Assembly: GCA_036172665.1 (NCBI GenBank)
Contig: CM069871.1
Coordinates: forward strand, 59,518,713-59,582,712
Length of the DNA stretch: 64,000 nt
Reading direction: 5' to 3'
Source: Prosopocoilus inquinatus
Lineage: Eukaryota > Arthropoda > Insecta > Coleoptera > Lucanidae
Numbering within the stretch: the first letter of the stretch is position 1; each line of letters opens with the position of its first letter. The position numbers and the translations under genes were made by a program. Below the pieces are notes generated by a model. That model ran no database searches. It saw only the letters and a program-made list of their open reading frames with translations, and was not told the origin of the DNA. Positions 11,218 through 21,299 of the stretch are shown here, piece after piece.

Positions 11218-12553
11218 CCGTGCCTTCAATTGAATTCCTCATTAAAGTGGACCATGATTTCACTGTTTTTTTCTCCTAAGATTTGCAGCACTGATAGCTG
11301 TTCAATTATTTAATTAAACAAATGTCAAATTGACACATTGTATTGTCAATTAATTCAAAATGTTAGAATTACAGGAGAAAATATTTATTGTTGAAAGTTA
11401 TTTTCAAACCGGTAGAATAGAAAATGGACAGTTAGTTTATTCAATTAATCAGTGTGTGCAGAAGTTTCGACAGCAGTTTCCTAATTTTGCTATTACTTAT
11501 GAACAGCTGGTTAAACATATCCGTGCTTGTGTTCTTAAATTCCGTGAAACTGGATCTCTTGGTCGCAAAACAGGGAGCGGAGCAGCTAAGAAAAGGACTG
11601 CAGCCTGCATTGAAGGTGTTCGGGATCGAATGGAACACTCTCCCAAGAAATCTATTGCGAAACTTTCACAAGAAGTTCAGCTATCACTGTGAACATGTCA
11701 CACTATTCTTAAAAAAGAATTAAAGCTTTATCCATATAAGATTCAAGCAGTCCACGAACTCAGGCCAGTAGATTTTCACAGAAGAACAGAATATTGTCAG
11801 TGGTTTCTTGATAACTTAAACAACGACGACATTCTTGACAAGTGTTTTTTTCCGATGAGGCCTAGTTTCATCTCTTAGGGTATTTAAATAAACAGAATAT
11901 GAGAATATGGTCAGCAGAAAATCCCCATGAATTTGTGAAAACTCCATTACATCCATTAAAAATTGGTGTTTGGCTAGCAATGTCAAGAAGGCGTATCATC
12001 GGACCAATATTTTTTAACGACTCAGTAACTGCGGAAAGATACCGAAATGAGTTATTAGAACCTTTCATTAATCAACTATGTGATGATGAACTTACAGAAG
12101 GGTTTTTTTCAGCAAGACAATGCTGCTGCCCACACAGCTCATCAAACAATGACTTTCCTGCAGCAGTTTTTCGATAATCGGATTGTGAATTTTCCTGCAA
12201 GGTCTCCGAATTTCACAATTATGGATTAGTTCATTTATCCGCACATGAAAAACACAGTTTTTAGAACTACGCGTCACACAATCGAAGAACTTCGTGCGGG
12301 CATTACAGATGTGTGTGCTAACATAACCCCCAAACACTTAGCAAACGAGTTTGAAAACATGAAACGCAGAGTACGCTTATGTATTCAAGCTGAAGGAGAG
12401 CACTTTGAGCATCTACTTTAAACTTTAATGTTGTGTTTTTATTTGATGTTATGATCAGTACTGACAGTTAATGACAACTTCTCTAGAATTGTGTCGCTAA
12501 CTTCATAAAAAAATCACAGCTTACTTTAATGAGGAATTCAATTGAAGGCACGG
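11218..12553 (+). mobile_element. Mariner-superfamily transposon (DUF4817 type) inserted in the LINE
   Basis: Perfect 31-bp terminal inverted repeats begin CCGTGCCTTCAATTGAATTC (11218-11248 and the reverse complement ending at 12553), flanked by TA at 11216-11217 and 12554-12555. Length is 1336 bp. The element carries a broken transposase in the same orientation as the LINE. LINE linker lies on one side and LINE reverse transcriptase on the other, so the insertion is younger than the LINE. Confidence 0.9.
11360..12420 (+). pseudogene. DUF4817-type mariner-like transposase, broken
   Basis: Starts at ATG 11360 with a helix-turn-helix domain of the DUF4817 type common in insect mariner-like enzymes (residues ~1-60), then a linker rich in Lys and Arg. 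A TGA at 11690 breaks the frame; the sequence resumes in other frames with FHRRTEYCQWFL, FFSDEA with an internal TAG, NKQNMRIWSAENPHEF, QQDNAAAHTAHQ and a final MD preceding a TAG. The DDD-type catalytic Asp positions are still visible. At least two stops and a frameshift at the T-run near 12102 make it inactive. Confidence 0.85.
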
Positions 12554-12558
12554 TACTT

Positions 12559-13690
12559 GGCAGCATGTTTTTCGACCCAGTTGATGAAATTGAACTTCTC
12601 CGAGTTATCAACCAACTTCCAAACAAAACTTCATGCGGTCTTGACGGAATCTCAACAAGAATAATACACATCTGTGACGTGATAGCCAAACCGTTAGTGT
12701 TTCTGCTGAACTTATCTGTAACATCCGGAATATTTCCTAGTGCCCTCAAACTTGCCGTTGTGCTTCCCCTACACAAAAAGGATGATAGAAATAACATTGA
12801 CAACTATCGACCTATAGCCTTGCTAAGTACCATTTATAAATATTTGATAGACTAATGTATAATCGATTAATCAAATTTTTAAACAAGTACGACCTATTAA
12901 CCAAATCTCAACATGGCTTCATCAGAGGTAGATCCACGCAAACGGCAACCTTTCAATTTCTGGATTACATTGGTGCCGAAATTGATAGGAAAAGTTGTGT
13001 GGCTGCACTTTTCTACGATTTGTCACGCGTCTTTGATACCATTGACCCCACTTTTCTCATAAAAAAGTTGGACAAGCTGGGTATCCGAGGAAACGTACAG
13101 CAATGGATGTCGTCATTTTTGGACTACCGTCAATTCATGGTAAAAGTGAATGGAGTAGTTTCCGATAAATTTTATACCAATCTGGGGGTTGCCCAAGGTT
13201 CTGTAATCGAACCTCTGATGTTCCTTTTATACATAAATGACCTTCCCCAGTTTCTCCCGACGGCTGGAATAATCATAAACTTCGCTGACGACACATCGAT
13301 TGGCGTATCTGCGTCCACGCCTGAGGAACTGCAACTCAAGATAAAAACAGTTACCGAAGAATGCTTCAATAACAAGCTCATTTTAAACAGTGAAAAAACC
13401 ATTTGTCTAGAATTCGACGCCAAAAATGTCATTTCCATGGACACTAAGTTCCTACCTATATAGGTGACAGTTTACGTTGGACCAAGCAGATCGATTACGT
13501 GTGCACAAAAATGAACTCTGCGTTTTAGGGACTGTTAAAGTTAAAATCCATACTGAATACCAGTGCGTTAATCCAAGTTTATTATGCACTTGTCCACTGC
13601 CATTTGAAATATAATGTCATTCTCTGGGGTGGTACACCTGGAGCAGAACGAGTATTTTTGCAATAAAAACGTATTCTAAGGGCGGGTTTC
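12559..13690 (+). pseudogene. LINE reverse transcriptase domain
   Basis: 12559-12855 holds the N-terminal palm and finger motifs (LPNKTSCGLDGIS; NNIDNYRPIALLS). 12855-13463 continues in another frame with FYDLSRVFDTID, VAQGSVIEPLMFLLYINDL and the catalytic FADD at about 13282-13293. Frameshifts near 12852 and 13463 break it. After 13463 a decayed thumb region continues until the Harbinger-like insertion at 13680. The open piece upstream of 12559 belongs to the mariner-like element's terminal repeat, not the LINE. Confidence 0.88.
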
Positions 13691-14963
13691 ACAAAGCTTT
13701 GTTTAGGCGTTGATTAATTAATCAACCGTTAAGTTTAATCAGTATTAAAAATTTGATGCTGTTTCACAAAACAAAAATCTATTATGTTAATCTCTGATTA
13801 ACTAATTGGAGTTTACGTTTGGCAAAATCGAAAAATTGCCACTTTCACACCGCTTTAACGTAATCTGTCAGGTAGTGTGAGGTTAGAAACTCAAAATAAA
13901 TAAATACATCCTAAATTCTTCGCATTAGTGCAGTGAATGATTTTTAAAAATGAAAAAGGAAAAAAGAAAGGGAGGAAGGAAACTTTAGTGCAGTTGAATT
14001 ACTGGAACATATATGGCAAAGACACATTTTCTGTTGTGGTACAGCTCAGCGGGATTACCACCAGGTGAAATAATTTGAACATGGGGTACAATCTGTAGTG
14101 CCAATGACACGAGAAAAGCCTAATGTTAACTTGCGGAGCTTCTTCTATTGGCAATTTAATTAACTGTTTGCTTTGCCTTGCAATAAGATGAGTGACACGA
14201 CGAATTATTCTACGTATCGATGGTTTCTGAAAGTATCAGGAATCAGCTGTTGAAATATTTCAATGGATAATAACGTAAGTTTATCAGCAACTGATTTGTA
14301 CCATAAAATAAGTTTATTTTTGTTTGTTGCAGGTTCTAGTGTCGCACCAAAGAGTTCCATAACTCCTTTGGAAAAGCGAAACGTTAAATTCATTATCATC
14401 CAAATCATTAAAAGAATTATTTCTGTCTCTTATAAAATGAATCCTACCTTAAGGAGGCATTTCTTTATCGTCAGAGAAGAAAGTTGGGTTACAGACATTT
14501 TGAAATAATTTTGAATTGTTTGTTGTTGAAAATAATTTCCGAAATAGTGTTGTAAAAATTAATCAAAAACCAAGTGAGTAAAAAGTACAGAAATGTCATT
14601 ATTTTTCATATTTAAGGTACGTTACATTTTTAAATAAAATTATAATTATTTTTTAGATATATGTGTGGAATTTTTATGTCTAAAATCTTTATAATAACTG
14701 TGGAAAATTCACTCGTTACTTTTTAATCGCTGGAATTCTATCGATTAATCTAACGCCTGATTAGACAGATGTAAACGGAGCGTTATCTCTTAATCGAGCT
14801 TTGTGAAACACTTAACTGAGCATTAAGACTATTTGACAGAGCGAGCCGTTTAGTAATCATCGTTAATTTAATCATCGATAAATGCAGTTGCTTTCCTATT
14901 TAATCATTCGTTACAGAGTTAATCGGAACTTAATTATTTAACGAAGCTTTGTGAAACCGGCCA
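13680..14963. mobile_element. PIF/Harbinger-like element in the LINE
   Basis: Inverted ends read GGGCGGGTTTCACAAAGC (from 13680) and, at the right end in reverse complement, TGGCCGGTTTCACAAAGC (from 14963). They are flanked by TAA (13677-13679) and CAA (14964-14966), a 3-bp target duplication with one change. Removing the insert and one copy of the target rejoins the LINE C-terminal frame exactly, which confirms the borders. Subterminal DNA is full of TTAATC-type repeats. The interior has no recognisable transposase, so it is non-autonomous. The 81- and 67-residue ORFs at 14.2-14.5 kb match nothing recognised. Confidence 0.8.
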
Positions 14964-14966
14964 CAA

Positions 14967-15325
14967 GACTCTTATTTGATTTAAATACCCGTCACTCGTG
15001 CAAACCCGTGTTTAAAGTGTTTGGTATTCTCACCTTCCCAAGCATTTATATTCTGAGTGGCGCAATGTTTGTTCGTAAAAATCAAGACTTTTTCACTAAA
15101 AACGGCGACAATCATAACTATGACACCCGTGATCGATCAGAACCCATAATTATATCCCATAATTTGGCTCTGTTTGAACGGTCCCCTTCTTATGTTTGTA
15201 TTAGAATATTCAATCGCCTACCAAGCTGTATTAAAAATTCCGATTTGGATATTACTTTTAAAAATCGATTGAAAAACTATTTGCTCGAACATTCCTTTTA
15301 TTCTGTTAAGGATTTTCTAACTTAA
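14967..15325 (+). pseudogene. LINE C-terminal region
   Basis: An open frame after the Harbinger-like insert carries the conserved tail of CR1-like polyproteins: FDLNTRHSCKPVFK, then TFPSIYI, NYDTRDRSE and IRIFNRLPSCIKN, ending in a stop at 15325. It is followed by ~140 bp of 3' UTR and an ATT microsatellite. Function of this tail in the family is not well defined. Confidence 0.8.
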
Positions 15326-15723
15326 CTTGTCCTTGTTTCTAAGTATTTATATGACCAGGTAGCTAAAACTACTACTACTATCTTGTATTAATATGTCCAT
15401 TCACAAGCCCTAACTTGTCTTATATCATGTATATGATCATACAAGACTAATAAATATATTACTATTATTATTATTATTATTAAAACGGCAATTCCCTAAG
15501 GAAGTTATTGAAGATGCTGCGCTACTACATCTTGCTAGATGAATTTCTATTATGTGTAATGTATAATATTTTTTATATGGAACTTTAAGATTGTTACTTA
15601 AAACAGATCAATAACTTGTAGGCATAACCACTAACTTATGAAATCACCCTGCGCACCGCGCATTCTATGTAAAGTATTCACACTTTCGACTGTGGACCAA
15701 AAAATGAAGCTCACTTTGAATAA

Positions 15724-15858
15724 TTAATTAACAAGGTATTTAATTAGAAGTAAAATACCTTTCGCTTTCTCCATCTTCAACATTGTTTCATCACAGCAAA
15801 ACAAGTTAGAGATTTTTAAAACATCCGGAGAAGCAATTTAAAAATTTGTTGCTTTAGC
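15724..15858 (-). pseudogene. Candidate final exon of the minus-strand secreted-protein gene
   Basis: After an AG at 15860-15859 the phase-0 frame reads an Ala-Lys start, an in-frame TAA at codon 7, then IASPDVLKISNLFCCDETML and MEKAKG, ending at TAA 15726-15724. Spacing and pattern (small-Lys, then D-x-x-K-I, then an acidic residue followed by a hydrophobic stretch) resemble the last exon of the paralogue at 51.8 kb. If this is the real exon, the internal stop makes the gene a pseudogene or truncates it. A wrong acceptor, or a last exon lost to the neighbouring LINE, are the alternatives. Confidence 0.3.
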
Positions 15859-16232
15859 CTTCAACCGACAAGAGCCTATTTCAAAAATAAATAAATTGCG
15901 TAATTACAATTCTTGCATTGGTTATGTACAATATGGAAACTCGAGACATAATTGAGCAAATGCCCTCCGTTCTAGTAGACCGGACAGTGCAGTGTATTAG
16001 AAGGTGCGTACTCCCCCAAACCGTTAGTATTGTCCGCTCTACACATTGGAGAGAATTTGCCCAACTATGTCTCGGGCCTGATAATAAGAGTCGCGTCGAC
16101 TGTGAAGCCCCGTTTGTTACGCATTGAATGCCGTATTTAAATTTGTTGAACAATCACTTATAAATAGTCTTAAATAGAACAAGCAATCGATAACAATCAT
16201 ATTTAAAAAAAAGTTATACTGGATGGACGTAC

Positions 16233-17169
16233 CTTTGCGAATGGACAAAGACCTTGTTTAACTGAGGCCGCCACAGTAAAATCTCTGTACAATCCTTTTG
16301 CATATTTATTAATGCAACGACAGGTACTCGTTTCGTATATGTTGAGAAGTCGTCGATAATTTTTGCCATCCAAAGAACTGTCTATGGTAACATTGCACTA
16401 AAATTAAAAGAAAAATCTATTATACTAGAAAATGTATTACTTACTAAAATATAGCAATATTCAGTAGAACTATTTAAACTTTAACTTTCTTGTGAATATA
16501 CAGGGTGACTGGTTAGTCGACGTATTCCTTTAAGGGCGTGTTAGTAGAGCTCATTTGCAATTGGTTTGATCATAATATGCATTATAGTAAATGCAATAGT
16601 TTCTGAGATATTTTAATCTTTGTGTTTTCCTGAGAGATACGCTCCCTGCTATCACGTATCTAAAATTACTCTGAGAGTATAAAAGTTTTTCTTAATATTT
16701 ATGTTTTCCCGGTTACACTAAATAATAGTAGTACATACTACGCAACAAACATTAAGTTAAAAACTTTTATAAGTTTTAAGTACAATGTAAAAAAGTATTC
16801 TAAAAGACATTTGGAGAAGGAAGTAATCTGCATTAAGATGTATTTTACCCTTTAACTTACTGTTAGTTTCATATTTATTTATTTTTTCGTAAAATGTGTA
16901 GCAAAACTGTACGTACATCAGAGTTCTCTCCAAATGGGACACTTAAATAACCATCGACGTCAAACAGTTGCCTGTGGTTTATATTTTTTACGTGTATTTT
17001 CATGTTAATCGGATAAACAACGTTTGAGTCGCAAGGCACCACGTTATTTACCATAATCGTTTCCGCCAGGAAGTACTGAAACGAGCACGTCGTGAAAGAT
17101 ATTCCGTTTCATCTTGATTTTGACGTGACTTACCATAAAATTCAAGACGAACAAACGGAACAGCATCAT
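16233..17169 (-). CDS. Secreted DUF1091/MD-2-like protein, exons 1-3
   Basis: Three exons on the minus strand join in phase 0. Exon 1 is 17169-17134 (12 codons, MMLFRLFVLNFM, donor ATG|GTAAGT). Exon 2 is 17075-16917 (53 codons, acceptor GTTTCAG, donor GAT|GTACGT). Exon 3 is 16397-16233 (55 codons, acceptor AATTTTAG, donor AAG|GTACGT). Exon 1 and the start of exon 2 form a signal peptide ending near FMYFLAET. Exon 2 has VPCDS and ends VPFGENSD; exon 3 starts CNVTI and ends GLCPFAK. These match the gene at 51 kb at the same exon borders (PCDS, FGEDAD, YNVTV, GLCPVPK). An ATG at 17233 opens a different, also hydrophobic frame but is out of frame with exon 2. The family is secreted and thought to bind lipids or other hydrophobic ligands; the specific role is unknown. 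A proper last exon is uncertain. Confidence 0.7.
16500..16700 (+). repeat. Transposon head fragment inside intron 2
   Basis: ATACAGGGTGACTGGTTAGT at about 16498 has the CAGGGTG terminus shared by several small elements in the window. It lies within the 519-bp intron 2 of the minus-strand secreted-protein gene and may explain why that intron is longer than the others. The other end of the element was not found. Confidence 0.4.
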
Positions 17170-17260
17170 TGTAATTGAGTGATTGTAACAAAACGAAAAA
17201 AAAAACTGCGTAATTTATTTTTATGCGTAACATTTAAATAATGCCTACGGTTACCTTTTT

Positions 17261-17267
17261 TTTTATA
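17261..17267 (-). promoter_or_regulatory. TATA box of the minus-strand secreted-protein gene
   Basis: TGATATAAAA on the minus strand lies about 95 bp upstream of the chosen ATG at 17169. No strong initiator is visible 25-30 bp downstream, so this is tentative. Confidence 0.4.
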
Positions 17268-17727
17268 TCAGTGAGGACATCAGATAGTATGAAAGGGATA
17301 CAGAGCAATATAAAAGATACTGTGTATAATTATATGTATCAAGGTTTAACATTTTGTAAATAATTTAAACTATTATTATTACCGTCTGCGAACTTAACTT
17401 CATAAATCGCTTTGAAAATTTCCGAAAATATTTAGTCTAACCACAGAAGATGATTCAAGTTAAGACATAAATTAGAAAGTAAATAAACTGCTGGTCGTTA
17501 TTTTTGGAGATTTTTGGATTTTGGATATACTATTGTTGGCAGTTCTACGTAGATTTATGACTAAATTTTAGAGTGTATCAGGCAAAACGAACATTGGAAC
17601 GAGAGCTTCATCCCCGGCTGCAAATGTACCATTTATAAATACTTCTTTTTTTATTTCATTTCGTTAGTTTTAGCTTTAGCAAAATACGATACAGATAAGA
17701 AGAGAGCAAGGAAAGTGCGCAGTCATA

Positions 17728-19026
17728 CGTGGGCTGCTGGAAAATTTTCTGGAATCTAGTAGGTTTAGAATTGTTAGCATTTATCAACCGTCATATTTGA
17801 AAAATTTAACGATTTTCGTCTATAATTCTATTGACAGTTCTTATCTAAGTGAAAGTTTTGTTTGTACAACATTTGAGAAAAAGTAATTTTGTGTAAGCAT
17901 GGAAATCTCGCGTGAAAGTTCTCCTGCCATGATTTTTTACGATTTCAAATGTGGCCGAAACAAACGCCGAAACAATGCCTCGATCGGCTTCATTTGGCTT
18001 TTGGAGATGAAGCACCATCAAAGAGCAGTGTTTATAACTGGTTTGCCGAATTCCAGCGTGGACGTACCTCTCTCGGTGACGAATTTCGTGAAAGTCGTCC
18101 ATCAACATCTGTTGTTGCCACAAATGTAGATGCTGTGCGTGAAATGCTTGAGCGAGATCGACATGTGACATACCGTGAGATTCAAGCATCCTTACGCATT
18201 GACATGAAAGCAATACACCAGATTTTGCATGATCATTTGAACGTACGAAAGCTTTGCAGTCGTTGGATCCCACACAATTAAACAGAAGCGCAAAATCAGG
18301 GTCGTGTCAAATGGTGCGAAGAAATGCTCAGAAAATTCAATAGAGGTCGTTCAAATTCAGTTTATAACATCGTTACTGGTGACGAAACGTGGATCTATTC
18401 GTACGAGCCAGAAAGTAAACAACAATCTACCGTTTGGGTATTTCAAAATGAACCAAAACCAACAAAAGTTTGCCGTTCACGCAGTGATGCGAAGCAAATG
18501 ATTGCTTGTTTCTTTGGTTTAACTGGACATGTAGCAACCGTGGCTTTAGAGGATCGAAAAACCGTGAATGCTGATTGGTATACTACAATTTGTTTGCCGG
18601 AAGTTATCCATCAAATAAGAAGAAACAATCGAAATCGACGAATTATTCTCCATAATGACAATGCCAGCTCTCACTCAGCCCGTCAAACAGTTGATTTTTT
18701 GTCCAACAAAAATGTTGAATTAATGACTCATTGTCCATATTCACCTGATTTATCACCTAAAGATTTCTTTTTGTTCCTAAATATCAAAAATAAAATGCGT
18801 GGTGAGCGATTTTCGTCGGCTGAAGCAGCGGTTGAAACATTCCGGACACTGGTTTCTGAGGTACCATCTTTAGAGTGGAAAACGTGCTTTAGAAATTGGT
18901 TCGAGCGTATGCAAAAGTGTATTGACGTCAAAGGCGAATACTTCGAAAAACAATGATACCGTTTACCAAATTTCATATGCGTTTTTTCATACTGTTTCCA
19001 GAAACTTTTCCAGCATTACGCCCACG
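17728..19026 (+). mobile_element. Mariner transposon, inactive
   Basis: Ends read CGTGGGCTGCTGGAAAATTT (from 17728) and, in reverse complement from 19026, CGTGGGCGTAATGCTGGAAA; they differ by a short insertion of about five bases. TA target sites lie at 17726-17727 and 19027-19028. The 1299-bp length is typical for mariner. It contains a nearly complete transposase gene on the plus strand. Confidence 0.9.
17899..18956 (+). pseudogene. Mariner transposase (DD34D), one frameshift and one stop
   Basis: ATG at 17899 begins the usual mariner N-terminus (FYDFKCG), then the frame shifts by one near 17950 into the frame that carries the helix-turn-helix region, including AFGDEAPSKSSVYNWFAEFQ. TAA at 18279-18281 replaces the Leu codon expected after WIPHN. 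The frame then stays open to 18956 with TGDETW (Asp at 18381), HNDNASSHSA (Asp at 18657) and SPDLSPKDFF (Asp at 18762). The last two are 35 codons apart, so the DD34D signature is intact. C-terminus YFEKQ is normal. Only two lesions, so this is a fairly recent death. The WIPHN motif suggests an irritans/vertumnana-like subfamily. Confidence 0.92.
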
Positions 19027-19028
19027 TA

Positions 19029-19392
19029 CGCAGAATTCTCTAGCTCAGATAGAGATGTGGCTGCGTGGGTCTAATTTCGATGATTTCGATTATAATTTGT
19101 GTATGAGCGTCAAAGATGATTGTCCAACAGGAGTCCTAATCAATCCAAGACGCTTATTTCTACGCACGGATCACCTCGTATTGATCCTACTAATTCGCGT
19201 AAAAGGTGGTGGGCCACATAAAATCAATAAATAAACTGAAACATTGGCAGTTTATTGTACTCAAAAGCAGGTAAATACATAACTATTTGACTGCATTACA
19301 AATAAGGTGACAAGTTCCAGTATCCATTCGTGGGCCTCGACTAACTTAATAGTGTTACGAAAATAGGTATACAGGAAATATGATTCGAAATC
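19029..19392. other. No gene recognised
   Basis: Spacer between the mariner and the satellite. The open frame 18953-19234 has no recognisable domain and overlaps the transposon's right end. Confidence 0.3.
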
Positions 19393-19752
19393 ACTTACGC
19401 TTGAGCTATCCTCCTGGCAATCTTTGACTTGATCGTTACCTCAACAATGCCAAGGACCGAGATGGCACCGGTAAGGGCGAAAAAGGGAGTATTCAGGAAT
19501 CGACAGTGCGATCGCACGAAACCAGGACAACATTCATCTGAATGATATCGATCGATGGACTTAGAATAGCATCTCCTAAGGTTAGCACAAAGTGAAGCAA
19601 TATTAATGTAAATTATGTCATACGCTTGGAAATACCTCTACGCAAGCCAGAGAGCAGAACGATGTTCACCTGAATAATAACAGTCCTTGGACGGCATGAT
19701 GAACTTAGAGTATCATCTTATAGTGTCAGTATGAAGAAAAATTAATGTAAAT

Positions 19753-21299
19753 TAGTGCTGTAGTAAACCGTATGTATTCGTTACTGAGTAACGGGTACAA
19801 AATGAGACTCGAATTACCGTTTCGACACGAAAGAGAGTGCGAGCTGCTCCCGATCAGTTGGTAATTTATTGGTAATTTCAATTATAAGTGGTTTACGTTT
19901 TTAATCGATTGTTTATCTATTGCAGGGTTGCCAGATTGGACGAAATTCCGCCATTTCGGCTACATATTTGACATACTTGGCGCCTGGCGCCTGATTTGGG
20001 CCACTTTTGTTATTGTCTTCACACAACGACACTCAACAACATTTTATTAGCCCTTTTTCGTAGTTCATCGTTTTTCATTTGTTTTATATCCATCGCAGTT
20101 GTGATCGTCGTTTGTTTTCCGTTAGCTTTTATTTTCTAATAACTTTTTGATGAAAAACTCTTGCTTTTTCGTTCAGCTTGGTGCTGTCGATCTTCTCTTG
20201 TTTTTTTTTTTTTGCTTCATGCCTTGTATTTTGTTTCGTTTTTTTTTAAATTATCTTTTTTATCTCATTTTTTCATCGCCCGTTTCTTTTTCCGTTTGCT
20301 TTTGTTTTCTACGAACTTTCTGATTTGTCCGAAAAACTGTTGTTTGCCCTTTTTCGTAGTTCATCGTTTTTCATTTGTTTTATCTCCATCACAGTTGTGA
20401 TCGTCTTTTGTGTTCCGTTAGCTCTTACTTTCTATGAAATTTTTGATGAAAAACTTGCTGTTTCGTTCAGCTTGGTGGTGTCGATCTTTTCTTTTTTTCG
20501 TTTCATGCCTTGTATTTCGTTATTGCTTCTTTCATTTCTTTTTTGTTTCTGATTGTTTTTGCAGGTTACTTTATTTTTTTTTTCTTTTGTTCATTTCTGC
20601 TTCTATTTTTAGCAAAACCAAAAACAAGGCAGAATAGTTCATTTTGACGATCTTCTTTTGTTTTATGCACTGTATTTCGTCGTTCCTTTCTTTCGTGTTT
20701 TTTTTTCTACTCATATTATTTACTTTTGTTTTTTTTTTCGTTTGCTTTTATTGTCTACGAACTTTTTAATTCGTCTGGAAAACTGTTGATTTTTCAATCA
20801 TGTTGGTGTAGTCGATCTTTTGTTGCCGTTTCTTTCATTTACTTTTGTTTTTGATTTTTTGCTGGTTAATTTCTTTTTGTTTGTGTCTTTGTCTTATTGT
20901 TCGTATATCTTCGTTCTTTGCTTGAATTTTCTGTCAAATTAATTAATAATTCGTTTTTGTTTTTTTTATTATTTGGGCTACTTTTTGTAACAAGTTTGGG
21001 TATATGTTTCAAAGAAAATCTGGCAACCCTGATCAACTGTTTATACTTATACGTACCGTCTGCGGCTTATAAGTAGTAATTGAATTTTAAGGTATTTTTA
21101 ATAAAAAAAATTATTATAAAAGTAATCTTATTAGGTATTGCGACTTTAAATTGAAAATTATATTGATGCATGTTATCTGATTATTTTATTGTACTGTGGT
21201 AGCGAAAGTAACGAGTAACGAATACTTTGTAACGGGTACCGAAATCTAAAGTAACGAATACAAGCGAGTGCAAACTTTTTCGTTACTTTCACAGCACTA
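19753..21299. mobile_element. hAT-like non-autonomous element (outer)
   Basis: Termini TAGTGCTGT and ACAGCACTA are exact inverted copies, and ATGTAAAT is duplicated perfectly on both sides (19745-19752 and 21300-21307), an 8-bp target duplication as in hAT elements. Subterminal regions repeat GTAACGAATAC and GTAACGGGTAC motifs. No transposase is present. It inserted into the conserved ATGTAAAT motif of the satellite. Confidence 0.85.
19923..21031. mobile_element. hAT-like non-autonomous element nested in the first
   Basis: Inverted termini CAGGGTTGCCAGATT (19923) and AATCTGGCAACCCTG (ending 21031). Flanking octamers ATCTATTG and ATCAACTG match at six of eight positions, as expected of an aged 8-bp duplication. 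The interior is a T-rich direct repeat: about 190 bp at 20050-20240 recurs at 20347-20530 (offset 297 bp), with a weaker third copy to 20830. The open frames at 20161-20637 come only from T-richness. Confidence 0.7.

Larger units (their letters stand above)
10000..15482 (+). mobile_element. CR1-type non-LTR retrotransposon, interrupted by two DNA transposons
   Basis: Plus-strand order is AP endonuclease (10.0-10.7 kb), linker, reverse transcriptase (12.56-13.7 kb), C-terminal region (14.96-15.33 kb), short 3' UTR and an (ATT)n tail at about 15464-15482. It is split by a mariner-like element at 11218-12553 and a Harbinger-like element at 13680-14963. The 5' end is missing: the endonuclease begins abruptly near 10000 without a leader or ORF1. 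The FADD active site and the microsatellite tail fit the CR1/L2/Daphne group better than Jockey. Removing the insertions leaves about 2.9 kb of LINE. Confidence 0.9.

Noticed and set aside
15881..16153. 90-codon minus-strand ORF as the last exon of the minus-strand secreted-protein gene
   Set aside because: No acceptor gives a convincing match to the paralogue's last exon; the 15724-15858 segment fits the pattern better despite its stop.
20161..20637. Overlapping Phe/Leu-rich ORFs that could look like membrane proteins
   Set aside because: They follow T-runs inside a non-coding hAT-like element and repeat with its tandem units.
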